This document shows positions 1 through 8,861 of a stretch of 64,000 nucleotides of DNA, piece after piece. The notes beneath the pieces are model-generated. The model saw only the letters and a program-made list of their open reading frames with translations. It was not told the origin of the DNA and did no database searches. Within the stretch, counting starts at the first letter, position 1, and every line of letters begins with the position of its first letter. The position numbers and the translations under genes were made by a program. This DNA is from Chloroflexota bacterium (GTDB lineage Bacteria; Chloroflexota; Anaerolineae; Anaerolineales; Anaerolineaceae), in contig JAKQJC010000050.1 of assembly GCA_029561345.1 (NCBI GenBank), positions 1 to 64,000 of the forward strand, read 5' to 3'.

Positions 1-78
1 TCTGCGCTGCTTTTCGGGCAGTTCGCTGGCAGCGCTGATCAGTGCCGGTTGTTGGTGTTTGGTGTTTTTTCTGAACAT
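1..78 (-). CDS. Probable transposase, N-terminal fragment
   Basis: An ATG on the minus strand at 78 opens a frame that stays open to the window edge (26 codons). It begins MFRKNTKHQQPALISAAS and continues with a Glu-Leu-Pro-Glu-Lys-Gln-Arg run. This start resembles, from memory, transposases of the IS1182 type. The frame differs from that of the upstream beta-lactamase gene and starts just inside the point where that gene loses homology, so a transposase lying inside an inserted element explains both facts. No strong ribosome binding site is visible. Only the extreme N-terminus is present, so the call is tentative. Confidence 0.4.
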   Translation of the reverse strand, partial: MFRKNTKHQQPALISAASELPEKQRR

Positions 79-136
79 GCTCTGATTGTATTAAACTTTC
101 CTGCTTTTGGGTAGGTTTCTTACCTTTTTGCAGTGG
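1..136 (-). mobile_element. Probable end of an insertion sequence (runs off left edge)
   Basis: Homology of the neighbouring beta-lactamase-like reading frame stops abruptly after Asp-Leu-Thr near base 137. The remaining bases to the edge carry a short lead-in and then a new reading frame in a different phase whose start resembles IS transposases. The outer boundary on the minus strand reads CCACTGCAAAAAGGTAAG, which could be a terminal inverted repeat, but the other end of the element is outside the window. The family (IS1182-like is my guess) cannot be confirmed from 26 codons. Confidence 0.4.
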
Positions 137-1162
137 AGTCAGATCTGCATTGGGAAGAAAATACATGATGGTATTGATGCCAGGTCCGCCCCCTGAAATT
201 TCGTAGATCGGGCCAAACTGCGCATCATCCGTGAACATCATACCATACCCATAATCATACTTCAAATTGATTCTAACGGAGGACTGTTCTGTGATGAGTT
301 TCTGATAGTCCAACCCCTGCTGAAAGCGGTATAAATCGCCAGTGGTCGCATACAGCCCGCCTGCGCCGTAAAAATTGGAAAGATTGAAGCCGGTCACCTC
401 GACCACCCCGTTCAAACAATAGCTGTGCGCCATGCGCTCAACCGATAAGGGATATTCGGCATACCCTGTGTCTGACAGGCCCATCGGCGTCAGGATATGC
501 TGGTTCAGGTAATCAAGATAAGACTGGCCGGAAACCTGTTCGATGATTGCCGTCAGAATCATGTAATTGGTGTTGCTGTAATCAAATTCAGCGCCCGGCG
601 CAAACTTCAACGGTGTGTCTTTGTAACGCGCCATGATGGCGGCCGGGGTGGTGTGTCCCAGGTAATAATAAACCTGGTCGGGGATCGTCTCGTAATAGTT
701 CGGAATGCCTGAAGTGTGATTCAGCAGGTTGTGGATGGTCACGTTGTTCCAGCCGGTATACTCCGGGAAATATTGGGTGATACGGTCATCCAGGTGAATG
801 TACCCGGCTTCTTCAAGCTGTAAAACAGCCAGTGCGGTGAAGGTTTTGGTCATCGAGCCCAGCAGAAATTTGGTGTCGGGCATGTTTTTCGCTCTGCCAA
901 TATATTTGCTGGCATAACCATAACCTTCATTCAGCAGAATTTGATCCCCTGTGGCAATCAACACTGAGCCGGAAAATCCTTTGTCTCTGGCATGCTGCTG
1001 AATGATTTCATTGAGCGCGCGCGCCGCATCGTCCTTGTTTTGCGGGTCAAACGAGCTGAGCGCAGCGCCGTCAGGGATGGTAAACGCGGCGGTCAGCAGC
1101 AGCACAAAGCCCGCTGCCATCACAATGAGTCCCAAAATCCATTTTTTATTGCTTTTCTTCAT
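137..1162 (-). pseudogene. Beta-lactamase-family serine hydrolase, C-terminus lost
   Basis: This frame encodes a secreted or membrane-anchored serine hydrolase of the beta-lactamase/transpeptidase-like class (Pfam Beta-lactamase; class C, EstB and D-aminopeptidase relatives). It starts at an ATG at 1162 preceded by AGGAGA. A hydrophobic N-terminal segment (about residues 8-27) is followed by the catalytic SxxK motif Ser-Met-Thr-Lys, the Tyr-Ser-Asn motif, and a Ser-Gly-Gly-Gly stretch near residue 327 at the place of the third active-site motif. After about 342 residues, at a Phe-Leu-Pro-Asn-Ala-Asp-Leu-Thr stretch, family similarity ends. The remaining frame to base 1 is Lys/Gln-rich and unlike the family. 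The final beta-strand and helix are therefore missing, and the gene is probably inactive. The substrate is unknown. Confidence 0.72.
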
Positions 1163-1311
1163 GTTGTTCTCCTGTAAATTTGGCCTGTCTGGAGGCGCTT
1201 TTGATGATGATTATACGGAGCGGACCGGCCTGGCGCCATGCATCGCGGGTGCAAGGCACGCAAACCCTGGCAAGAGGGACAAATTCACGGGTAAAAAGCC
1301 CATGTTGGAAT

Positions 1312-1341
1312 AAAAAAATGGCCCTCGCTTGAGGACCATTT
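1312..1341 (-). terminator. Rho-independent terminator of the LysM gene
   Basis: On the minus strand a stem of about 11 base pairs (AAATGGTCCTC paired with GAGGGCCATTT, loop AAGC) runs straight into a T-rich tail. It lies 28 bases past the stop of the LysM gene at 1369. Confidence 0.8.
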
Positions 1342-1368
1342 CGGAAAGATCAATTCGATAAGCCTTGC

Positions 1369-2547
1369 TTACGGCGCCGGGGTGCTGCTTTGGCCCGCGC
1401 CTGACCAGCCAAACACGCGCTGCGCGCTGACTTCGCCGGCCGGTTCCCAGATCGGCGCACCCGAATTGGGATCGGTGCCAACCTGGCGCACAGGGAACAC
1501 CCACCAGCGGAAAATGTGCGGCGTGTTGGAGGTCGGCCTGAAGGCTGAGGTCAGGGTGAACTTGGTGTCGGTCACATATTCAACCGTCTTCTGGCCCGAG
1601 CCTTCGGTCACATCTTCAATGGTCACCGCGTAGGCTTCGTTTTTCTGCAGGTTGCCAGCAGAAGCCCACTGCAGGGTGATGCTGTCGTTGGCCAGGGTAA
1701 ACGAAGCGCCGTCCTGCGGCATCAGCAGGTTCACTGGCGGGTAAGGCGGCATCGGCGTGGCGGTGGGGGTGGGGCCAGGGGTGGCTGCCCGCTCGCACAG
1801 CGGAATGTGCAGGGTTTGTCCTTCCAAAACGCTGTCAGAAGACAGGGCGTTGTAGGCCTTGATGGATTTTGAATTGACCCCGTACAGCGCGGCAATGGTG
1901 CTCAGAGTATCGCCAGCTTTAACCACATGGTCCACCTTCTGGCAGGCCGCTTCGGTAGCTTCGGCGGCATTCAGCGTGCGGGTGGGTTGTGGCGAGGCCG
2001 TCGGCGTGGGCTGCGGCACCTTGATAACCTTATCAATGGAAAGCGGGCATTCGGTGGGCAGGTCATTCAGCAGCACAATGCTGCGCACGCTGACGTTGAA
2101 AAAGGCGGCGATGCTGCCGCAGGTGTCATTGGCCTTCACCTTATATTCAATGGGCGGCAGGGGGGTGTAGGTGGGTTCCAGCGTGGGGGTGGCCGTCTCG
2201 GTGGGCGTCAGGGTAATGGTGGGGGTGACAGTGGGGGTAAGCGTGGGGATGGATTGGGCGATGACCGTGGCCGCGGCCGGGGTGTTGGGTTCGGGCAGCT
2301 TGGGGGTGATCAAATAAACGGTGATGGCGCCAATGGCCACAAACAGGGCCAGCAGCCCCAGGGCCGCCGGCAGGCTCAGGGTGATTTCCGGCATGCGCGT
2401 CCCCTGGACGGCTTTTTCGGGGCGTGCCGGGGTGGCTGCGGTCAGGTCGCTGCCGCAAACCAGGCAGCGCGCGGCATTTTCACTGAGCCGCGTCCCGCAG
2501 ACCGGACACAATTTGTTTTTCGAGGGGGTTTTTGTGCTGTTTGTCAT
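1369..2547 (-). CDS. Membrane-anchored LysM-domain protein with N-terminal zinc ribbon
   Basis: The 392-residue product begins with a zinc ribbon (Cys14, Cys17, Cys28, Cys31), followed by one transmembrane helix (about 55-82) and a Thr/Pro-rich linker (about 95-130) of the kind common in Chloroflexota surface proteins. Two LysM domains follow (about 133-175 and 207-250), each with a Val-Lys-Ala-(Asn/Gly)-Asp-Thr start. A C-terminal beta-rich domain (about 270-385) is unassigned. The topology implies a cytoplasmic zinc ribbon and LysM domains outside, where LysM binds peptidoglycan or related glycans. The gene stands alone with its own terminator. The role is probably cell-wall attachment or sensing; the ligand and partners are not known. 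Confidence 0.75.
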   Translation of the reverse strand: MTNSTKTPSKNKLCPVCGTRLSENAARCLVCGSDLTAATPARPEKAVQGTRMPEITLSLPAALGLLALFVAIGAITVYLITPKLPEPNTPAAATVIAQSIPTLTPTVTPTITLTPTETATPTLEPTYTPLPPIEYKVKANDTCGSIAAFFNVSVRSIVLLNDLPTECPLSIDKVIKVPQPTPTASPQPTRTLNAAEATEAACQKVDHVVKAGDTLSTIAALYGVNSKSIKAYNALSSDSVLEGQTLHIPLCERAATPGPTPTATPMPPYPPVNLLMPQDGASFTLANDSITLQWASAGNLQKNEAYAVTIEDVTEGSGQKTVEYVTDTKFTLTSAFRPTSNTPHIFRWWVFPVRQVGTDPNSGAPIWEPAGEVSAQRVFGWSGAGQSSTPAP

Positions 2548-2847
2548 AGGCTTTCTTTTTTAGTTTGGGATACTGCTCGGTTAGGCTGAAAAGCATCTTC
2601 GGTGGCAGATCGCTTCAAAATGATTGGGACTACGGTTATGGGCGGATCTGTGAGCAGTTTTTATTTTCCGCAGTCAGGCGGTGAGACCACATTATACCAG
2701 TCTTTTAAGCGGGAGACCAGTTTATGCCCCTCCGGGCGGGTTGATTTGGCTGAATCTCAATCCTCATCCATGATTTTTACCATTTTCAGAATCTCCAGTT
2801 CAGAGTATACTGACTTTGCACATTATATTGGGAAAGGTCATTGCCTC
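2548..2847. other. Intergenic divergent promoter region
   Basis: About 300 bases separate the LysM gene (minus) from the next plus-strand gene. The frame of the plus gene stays open upstream to 2602, but this stretch has no family similarity that I recognise and holds promoter sequence, so I read it as non-coding. Confidence 0.55.
2783..2811 (+). promoter_or_regulatory. Candidate sigma-70-type promoter
   Basis: A -35 of TTTTCA and a -10 of TATACT are separated by 17 bases, and the start codon of the downstream gene follows 36 bases later at 2848 with GGGAAAGG as ribosome binding site. The position supports the internal ATG as the true start. Confidence 0.5.
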
Positions 2848-3771
2848 ATGAAACTGGCTGCCGGAATCAGCATTGGGTCATCAAAGCGCAACAAAGTTGT
2901 CGAAATTGAGCTCTTGAATCAAAAGGTGCGCATCGAGCGCATTGGCACTGATGGGGATATGGAAAAAGCGGCCCAGCTTTTTAAAGAAATGGACGGTAAA
3001 GTAGATGCCTTCGGGGTCGGCGGGGCCGACCTGGGCCTGCTGGTGAAGGATAAATGGTATCCCCTCTACTCGGTCAACTCGATGATCCGCTTCATCCAGC
3101 GCACACCGGTGGTAGATGGCTCTGGTTTGAAAATCACCCTCGAAAAACTGGCCGCCCCTGTGCTGGAAGAGAAAATCAGCGCCTACCTGGATAAAGCTGG
3201 CCGCAGCGCCTTTGTCATCACCGGTTCTGACCGCTACGGCTTGCTGCGCTCCTTTGTGGATGCCCGTTATCAGGTCGTCTTTGGCGATCTGATGTTCACC
3301 CTGGGCCTGCCCTTTGCCGTGCATTCTGAAAAAACCATCGAACGCCTGGCCGCCCTGCTCATGCCGGTGGCCGGCAGGCTGCCCTTCAGCTGGGTTTATC
3401 CCGTCGGTGAAGCGCAGAACAAGCGCACCCCACGCTGGGTGGAGCATTTCCAGCGTGCCACCGTCATTGCCGGCGACTGCCATTACATCACCCGCTACAT
3501 GCCCGACCGTCTGGACGGCAAGGTGATTGTTACCAACACCACCACCCTGGATGATGTGGAAATTTTCCGCCAGGCTGGTGCGCGCTACCTGCTCACCACC
3601 ACCCCGGTTCTGGATGGACGCTCCTTTGGCACCAACACCATGGAAGCCGCCTTTGTGGCCGCCATGAACTGGAAAACCCCCATCGACTACGCCCACCCGG
3701 GCGCCTACCTGCGCGACCTCCAGTCTGTGCTTGAACAGCACCATATTCGCCCCCAGCTTCAGGAGCTTTAA
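2848..3771 (+). CDS. Conserved Rossmann-like protein (database name often quinate 5-dehydrogenase; function unproven)
   Basis: The product has 307 residues if translation starts at the ATG at 2848, which has GGGAAAGG upstream and sits after a promoter-like sequence; an open frame extends further upstream but is unlike the family. The N-terminus MKLAAGISIGSSKRN and the C-terminal stretch with Thr-Asn-Thr-Thr-Thr-Leu-Asp-Asp and Thr-Thr-Thr-Pro-Val-Leu-Asp-Gly look like a nucleotide- or substrate-binding fold. I recall relatives in Chloroflexota annotated as quinate 5-dehydrogenase, but I see no shikimate-pathway context to support it. It is the first gene of a tight operon with a nucleotidyltransferase (3 bases downstream) and a PAP2 phosphatase, so a role in activated-sugar or lipid chemistry is equally possible. 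Confidence 0.6.
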   Translation: MKLAAGISIGSSKRNKVVEIELLNQKVRIERIGTDGDMEKAAQLFKEMDGKVDAFGVGGADLGLLVKDKWYPLYSVNSMIRFIQRTPVVDGSGLKITLEKLAAPVLEEKISAYLDKAGRSAFVITGSDRYGLLRSFVDARYQVVFGDLMFTLGLPFAVHSEKTIERLAALLMPVAGRLPFSWVYPVGEAQNKRTPRWVEHFQRATVIAGDCHYITRYMPDRLDGKVIVTNTTTLDDVEIFRQAGARYLLTTTPVLDGRSFGTNTMEAAFVAAMNWKTPIDYAHPGAYLRDLQSVLEQHHIRPQLQEL

Positions 3772-3774
3772 TTC

Positions 3775-4560
3775 ATGGAAGCCATTCTCACCGCCGGCGG
3801 AACGCCTCACCCCAAGGATCCCCTCCATTCTTTGAGTCAGGGTGAACCCAAAACCATGATCACCATTCTGGGCCGTCCCATTTTGCAGTGGATTTTTGAC
3901 GCCCTGGCCGCTTCGCCGGCCATCGATGGCATTATTCTGGTGGGGCTGCCTGAACCCTTTCAGAAGCAGGTGCACTCCCCCCTGCCCATCACCTTCCTGC
4001 CCGATCAGGGAACCCTGATGGGCAATATCCTCACCGGGCTGGAAGCCGCCGCCGCCGCGCGCCCGGAACCCCATGCTGCCATGCTGCTCTCGTCAGATAT
4101 TCCCGCCCTCACCCCTGAAGCCGTGGAATGGATGGCGGAACAGGCCCGCCAGCGCCCGGATGCCGACCTGCTCTACACGGTGGCCACCCGCAAGGTGATG
4201 GAAAAAACCTTTCCGGGCAGCAAACGCACCTATGTTCGCCTGAAAGATGTGGAGGTTTGCGGCGGCGATATGGTCATTCTGCACACCCGCATGCTGCAGG
4301 CCAATCGCGACCTCTGGCAGCGCCTGATTGAATCGCGCAAAAAGCCGCTCCAGCAGGCTGCCATCATTGGTTTTGATACCCTGCTGTTGGCCCTGCTCGG
4401 TCAATTGACCCTCACTCAGGCTGAGCAGCGCGTGACCGCCCGCCTGAACCTGCGTGGGCACGCCATCCCCACCCCCTTTGCCGGCTCGGCCATGGATGTG
4501 GACAAACCCGATCAATTTACCCTGATCGAATCTTTCCTGCGGGAGCGCGAATCCTCATGA
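3775..4560 (+). CDS. MobA-like NTP transferase family protein
   Basis: This 261-residue protein belongs to the nucleotidyltransferase fold (NTP_transf_3, MobA/IspD-like). It starts with Ala-Ile-Leu-Thr-Ala-Gly-Gly, the phosphate-binding loop, followed by a Lys in Pro-Lys-Thr-Met-Ile. It has an internal Leu-Leu-Ser-Ser-Asp-Ile-Pro at about 105, the metal-binding Asp region, and a closing Asp-Val-Asp-Lys-Pro near 245. The glycine-rich loop is longer than usual, and the usual Arg-Met after it is absent, so the sugar or cofactor specificity is uncertain. It starts 3 bases after the upstream stop and overlaps the PAP2 gene by 4 bases (ATGA), so the three are probably cotranslated. Confidence 0.75.
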   Translation: MEAILTAGGTPHPKDPLHSLSQGEPKTMITILGRPILQWIFDALAASPAIDGIILVGLPEPFQKQVHSPLPITFLPDQGTLMGNILTGLEAAAAARPEPHAAMLLSSDIPALTPEAVEWMAEQARQRPDADLLYTVATRKVMEKTFPGSKRTYVRLKDVEVCGGDMVILHTRMLQANRDLWQRLIESRKKPLQQAAIIGFDTLLLALLGQLTLTQAEQRVTARLNLRGHAIPTPFAGSAMDVDKPDQFTLIESFLRERESS

Positions 4561-5105
4561 AACTCGATCCGCTCCTGCAATGGGATGTCCAAGCCTCGTC
4601 CCGCCTGCGCATCAAAGATACCAGCGATCGCGCTCACCGTGTGATGGCTGTGTTTGCTCATTCCGGCGATTCCTGGTTCTGGCTGATCGGTCTGGTGTTG
4701 ATCTGGTTCGTTGGCGACCCTCTCTGGCATAACAACGCCGCCAGCCTGTCCATCGGCATGGTGCTGCTCGCGGCGGTGGTGCTGCCGGTCAAATTTTTGC
4801 TGCGCCGTCCGCGCCCTGAGGGCCAGTGGGGCCAAATTTACCGCATCACCGACCCCCATTCCTTTCCTTCAGGCCATGCCGCCCGCGCGGCCTGCCTGGC
4901 TGCGCTGGCCTGGGGGCTGGGCCCCCTGTGGTTTGCCGTCATTCTCACCATCTGGGCGCCGCTGGTTTGCATCGCCCGCGTCACCCTGGGGGTGCACTAC
5001 CTGCTGGACGTCGCCGCTGGCATTCTCATCGGCATTCCGGCCGGCCTGCTGATCCTTCAAGTTGTCCCTCTCTTTTCCATCTGGCTGCCTTTCCTCTATC
5101 GCTGA
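4557..5105 (+). CDS. PAP2-family membrane phosphatase
   Basis: The 182-residue membrane protein has the three phosphatase signatures of the type 2 phosphatidic acid phosphatase family: Lys-Phe-Leu-Leu-Arg-Arg-Pro-Arg-Pro (about residue 80), Pro-Ser-Gly-His-Ala (about 103) and Arg-Val-Thr-Leu-Gly-Val-His-Tyr-Leu-Leu-Asp (about 142). Hydrophobic segments surround them, placing the active site at the outer face of the membrane. Likely substrates are undecaprenyl diphosphate or lipid phosphates. Its ATGA overlap with the nucleotidyltransferase suggests a joint pathway, such as lipid head-group or lipid-carrier metabolism, but no substrate can be named from sequence. Confidence 0.85.
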   Translation: MKLDPLLQWDVQASSRLRIKDTSDRAHRVMAVFAHSGDSWFWLIGLVLIWFVGDPLWHNNAASLSIGMVLLAAVVLPVKFLLRRPRPEGQWGQIYRITDPHSFPSGHAARAACLAALAWGLGPLWFAVILTIWAPLVCIARVTLGVHYLLDVAAGILIGIPAGLLILQVVPLFSIWLPFLYR

Positions 5106-5114
5106 CGATTCAAC

Positions 5115-7784
5115 TTGAACCTCATGCTGCCCCTTCTGCGTACCAAAACCATCATTCCCCCCACCCGCCCCCGGCAGGTGGAACGGATGCGCCTTTTGGC
5201 CCTGCTGGATGCAGGCATACACCGCGCCCTGACCATGGTTGTGGCCCCGGCGGGCTTTGGCAAAACCACTCTCGCCGCGGCCTGGGCCAGCCGCGCCAGC
5301 ATGCCGGTGGCCTGGCTTTCCCTCCAGCCCACCGATAGCTCTCCCGAGCGTTTCCTGTCTTATCTCATTCAGGCTCTGCAAAATATCTCTCCCCAAATCG
5401 GGCAGACCACGCTTGCCATGCTGCACGGCGCCGCCCCCGATGGTGCCCTGTTTGCACTGGTGAACGACCTGGCGGAAATAGAAGAAGATTTCACCCTCAT
5501 CCTCGATGACTTCCACAGCATCGAAACGCAGGAAACCACCGAAATCCTCCAGTTTTTACTCACCAACCGCCCGGCTTCCTTTCACCTGGTTTTGACTTCG
5601 CGGGTGACCCCCACCCTCAACCTGGCCCGCCTGCGCGCCGTGGATCAGGTGACCGAAATTGGTACTGCTGAGCTGCGCTTTACTCCGGCTGAAATCTCCG
5701 AATTTCTGGAGAACAGCATGGGCCTGCATCCATCTGCAGCCGCCCTTTCCCGCCTTGGCCAGTCCACCGAGGGCTGGGCGGTGGGTCTGCAGCTTGCCGC
5801 GCTGGCCATGGTTCGCCAGCCTGAACCGCGCCAGATGCCCACCGGGCAGGCGCTCATTTTCGACTACCTGGCCCACGAGGTGCTGCTGCGCGAACCGCCG
5901 GAAGTGCAGCAGTTTTTGATCCAAACTTCCCTTTTTGACCGTTTCTGCGCGCCTCTCTGCGACCACCTTCTGGCCTTTAACCCACCGCATGCCGCAGACC
6001 TGTTGGCTTATCTTGAACGCGCCAACCTCTTCCTGGTCTCGCTGGATGCGTCGGGTATCTGGTACCGTTATCACGCCCTCTTCGCTGAATTTTTACATCG
6101 CCAGCTCCCCCCTGATCGGGCCGCAGCCCTTTACAGCGCGGCCAGCGCCTGGTTTGAGCAAAACAACCTGCTCGACGATGCCATTCATTATGCCATGCAC
6201 GCTGGCGACTACGAACGGGCTGCTGCATTGCTGGAAGCCCATTATCTCGATATGCTCCAGCGCGGCGAGCAGGCGTCCCTCACCGAGTGGATCAATGCCA
6301 TGCCCGCCAGCCTGATGCAGCGGCGGCCGCGCCTGTGGCTGGCCAAAGGCTGGACCGGTGTCATTTCCCTTGATCCGGCCCTGGCCGCGCAGTGTGCTGA
6401 AAAGGCCGTGGCGCTCACCCCGCCCGACTCATCTGACCAGCGCCTATTGGGCGAGGCCAAAACCCTGCAAATCATGTCGGGCATCTTCTCAGGAAAACCC
6501 GCCGCGGCGGCTGAAATTTCAGAGGCGTTTGTGCTGCTGGCCGAGCAGGATGAATTTTTACACTCCCTGCTGCATTTCAACCTGGGACTCCACTACGTCA
6601 TGCAGGGTGAGACCGCCGAAGCCATCGAAAACTTCAACGAAACCCTCCGCCTGACGCACGCCCTGAACAACCCCCTGGTCACCATGTTCACCCAGGTGCA
6701 GCTTGGTGAAGCCCGCGTGATGCGCGGCGCCCTGGGCCTGGCGGAACGCACCTATCAGCAGGTCATCCAGACCACCCGCGAGACGCTTGGCGATCACACC
6801 GTGCTGTTGGGCCTGCCTTATATCAGCTATGCAGATCTGCTGCGTGAACAAAATCGTCTGACCGAAGCCCGGCCCCTGCTGGAACAGGGCATTGCCTACT
6901 GCATGGTCTGGCAGCCGGTCACCAGTCTTGATGGGCAGATTTCTCTGGCGCGTCTCAATGCCGCCCAGGGCCGCTGGGACGAAGCTTTCACCCGCCTGGA
7001 ACAGGCGCTCAAAATGGCGCAGAACAGCGTCTCCATTCTCGATGACACGTTGGTGGCCATCAACATGGCCCATCTCTGGCTGCTGCAGGGAAATCTGGAA
7101 GAAGCCCGGCACATCATTCAACTGTTTGGTTTGGATGATGAACACAAACCCATCTATTTTCACTTTCATGAAATCATTCAGCTGGTGCTGCTGCGCGCGC
7201 GCATGATGGAATGTTCTGCCGATCCCCGCCAGGCTGCCGGCCTGGTGGCATCCTGCCAGGCTCTGGTTTCATCTGCTGAAAGCCGCGAACGCATCACCCC
7301 GGCCATTGAGGGTTTGATCCTTTGCGCCTATGCCAGTCACGCCCTCTCTGACCACCCCGCAGCCGTGCTTTCGCTTTCGCGCGCGCTGAGCCTGGGCGCT
7401 CAGGGCGGTTACCTGCGCATTTTCGCCGACGAAGGCAAACGCCTGCTGCACCTGCTGGAACAGTACCGTTCGCAGCTGCACGCGCCGGCCGTTTATACCA
7501 GCCGTATTCTGACGGTCATGCGCGCGGAAGGCGCCCAGCCCATCCCGCCTGATCTCGAATCACCCATCCAGCCCGAAACCGGCAGCCTCATCTCCCTCAC
7601 CCGCCGCGAGCTGGATATCCTCACCCTGATTGCCGCCGGCAAGAGCAACCAGGAAATTGCCGCCGCCCGCATCCTCACCCTTAACACGGTAAAAAAGCAT
7701 GTTGCCAACATCCTCTCCAAAATGGGCGTGGTCAACCGCACCCAGGCAGTCATGCTGGCGCGAAAAATCGGCTGGCTGCCCTGA
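5115..7784 (+). CDS. MalT-type LuxR family transcriptional regulator
   Basis: This is a large ATP-dependent regulator of about 889 residues. The frame opens with TTG at 5115; ATG at 5124 gives the more family-like N-terminus [19 protein letters not shown]-type NTPase follows, with Walker A Ala-Pro-Ala-Gly-Phe-Gly-Lys-Thr-Thr (about 44-52) and Walker B Leu-Ile-Leu-Asp-Asp-Phe. The middle (about 350-780) is TPR-like helical repeats. The last 65 residues are a LuxR helix-turn-helix with Leu-Thr-Arg-Arg-Glu and Asn-Thr-Val-Lys-Lys-His. Such proteins bind an inducer through the TPR region, then oligomerise on DNA. The target genes are unknown; the PAP2 operon upstream (9-18 bases away) and the exporter downstream are the nearest candidates. 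Confidence 0.88.
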   Translation: MNLMLPLLRTKTIIPPTRPRQVERMRLLALLDAGIHRALTMVVAPAGFGKTTLAAAWASRASMPVAWLSLQPTDSSPERFLSYLIQALQNISPQIGQTTLAMLHGAAPDGALFALVNDLAEIEEDFTLILDDFHSIETQETTEILQFLLTNRPASFHLVLTSRVTPTLNLARLRAVDQVTEIGTAELRFTPAEISEFLENSMGLHPSAAALSRLGQSTEGWAVGLQLAALAMVRQPEPRQMPTGQALIFDYLAHEVLLREPPEVQQFLIQTSLFDRFCAPLCDHLLAFNPPHAADLLAYLERANLFLVSLDASGIWYRYHALFAEFLHRQLPPDRAAALYSAASAWFEQNNLLDDAIHYAMHAGDYERAAALLEAHYLDMLQRGEQASLTEWINAMPASLMQRRPRLWLAKGWTGVISLDPALAAQCAEKAVALTPPDSSDQRLLGEAKTLQIMSGIFSGKPAAAAEISEAFVLLAEQDEFLHSLLHFNLGLHYVMQGETAEAIENFNETLRLTHALNNPLVTMFTQVQLGEARVMRGALGLAERTYQQVIQTTRETLGDHTVLLGLPYISYADLLREQNRLTEARPLLEQGIAYCMVWQPVTSLDGQISLARLNAAQGRWDEAFTRLEQALKMAQNSVSILDDTLVAINMAHLWLLQGNLEEARHIIQLFGLDDEHKPIYFHFHEIIQLVLLRARMMECSADPRQAAGLVASCQALVSSAESRERITPAIEGLILCAYASHALSDHPAAVLSLSRALSLGAQGGYLRIFADEGKRLLHLLEQYRSQLHAPAVYTSRILTVMRAEGAQPIPPDLESPIQPETGSLISLTRRELDILTLIAAGKSNQEIAAARILTLNTVKKHVANILSKMGVVNRTQAVMLARKIGWLP

Positions 7785-8138
7785 TCGCGGTTTAGCTGGC
7801 TTTTCTGAGCCTTGCTTAAGCCGTTCCTTCTTTTCTTCCTTTGCGTGCTTCGCGATCTTGGCGGTAAAAAAAAAAAAATCAATGTCATTTTTTAACTACC
7901 TGAGCAGTTGCCATTTTTTCGAAAACTTCCCCATCTCCCATTGATCCATCAAATTTAGCGCGGCGCGGCCGCGGCCGCGTGCCGCGTTCTTTTCCTGCCT
8001 GTCTCTGACCGGCCTGGCAAAGCGGGCGCCCAAAATACTCCTTTTCTAATCCTTTGGAGTGCTGATCACCCCACCCCCACGGCGTATCCTTTGATTAACG
8101 ATACATCCGGGGAGTTTGCGCTTCCCGAAAGGAGCCTC
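7785..8138. other. Intergenic region, 354 bases
   Basis: This stretch holds one copy of a dispersed intergenic repeat (7831-7870), a run of A residues, and a 16-base perfect palindrome CGCGGCCGCGGCCGCG at 7964-7979. No convincing gene or strong promoter is seen. A plus-strand frame with no stop precedes the ABC gene but lacks coding character. Confidence 0.6.
7831..7870 (+). repeat. Dispersed intergenic repeat, copy 1
   Basis: The core CTTTGCGTGCTTCGCGATC, followed by TTGGCGGT and an A run, matches the copy at 12791-12833 with a few substitutions. Similar CTTTGCGTCCTT...GCGGT sequences are familiar as scattered intergenic repeats in environmental genomes. Confidence 0.6.
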
Positions 8139-8861
8139 ATGGAACAGAAGTTACCCTCACCCCTCATTGACCTGACCGCAGTCACAAAATCGTACCAGAC
8201 CGACGCCGGCCTCTTCATGGCATTGAAAAATATTGATTTGCATGTCGAAGCCGGTGAATTTGTTGCCATTGTCGGCAAGTCGGGCAGCGGCAAAACCACC
8301 CTCATCAACATGATCACCGGGCTTGACCGCCCCACCAGCGGAGAAATTTGCGTTGGCGGGGCTGCCGTCGAAAAGCTCAATGAAAACCGCCTGGCAGCCT
8401 GGCGCGGACGCACCGTCGGCGTGGTTTTTCAGTTTTTCCAGCTGTTGCCCACCCTCACCGCCCTGGAAAACGTCATGCTGCCGATGGATTTTTGCGGCAC
8501 GCCCGCCTTTGGCGAGCGCCGCGCCCGCGCCCTTGAACTGCTGGCTTTGATGGAAATTGAAGATCATGCCAACAAGCTGCCGGCCCGGCTCTCTGGTGGA
8601 CAGCAGCAGCGCGTGGCCATTGCCCGCGCCCTTGCCACCGACCCGCCCATCCTGGCTGCCGATGAACCCACCGGCAACCTCGATTCCAAAACCGCCGCCG
8701 CCGTTTTTGCTCTCTTTGAGCGCCTGGCTGGCCTGGGAAAAACCATCCTGATGGTGACCCACGACCCCGACCTGGCCCGCCGCGCCGGGCGCCAGCTTCA
8801 CATTGCCGATGGTTCCATTGTGCACGATGTCAACGGCAATGGCAACGGAGGCAAAAAATGA
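8139..8861 (+). CDS. ABC transporter ATP-binding protein, MacB/LolD type
   Basis: The start is the ATG at 8139, preceded by GAAAGGAG, which gives 240 residues. All nucleotide-binding motifs are present: Walker A Gly-Lys-Ser-Gly-Ser-Gly-Lys-Thr-Thr (about 47), Q-loop in Val-Phe-Gln-Phe-Phe-Gln, signature Leu-Ser-Gly-Gly-Gln-Gln-Gln (about 145), Walker B followed by Asp-Glu-Pro-Thr-Gly-Asn-Leu-Asp, and the His of the switch loop in Val-Thr-His-Asp. These features place it with the MacB/LolD mechanotransmission exporters. It overlaps the permease gene by 4 bases (ATGA), and an HlyD-like lipoprotein follows, completing a three-part exporter. Confidence 0.92.
   Translation: MEQKLPSPLIDLTAVTKSYQTDAGLFMALKNIDLHVEAGEFVAIVGKSGSGKTTLINMITGLDRPTSGEICVGGAAVEKLNENRLAAWRGRTVGVVFQFFQLLPTLTALENVMLPMDFCGTPAFGERRARALELLALMEIEDHANKLPARLSGGQQQRVAIARALATDPPILAADEPTGNLDSKTAAAVFALFERLAGLGKTILMVTHDPDLARRAGRQLHIADGSIVHDVNGNGNGGKK

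Noticed and set aside
1205-1310. Possible c-di-GMP riboswitch-like bases (GGCACGCAAACCCTGG)
   Set aside because: Only a short match; the other conserved helices and tetraloop of the GEMM motif are not found, and the region lies between two genes read away from it.
2881-4074. Long minus-strand frame opposite the first two operon genes
   Set aside because: Low-complexity His/Gly/Gln-rich composition without domains; the plus-strand genes are well supported.
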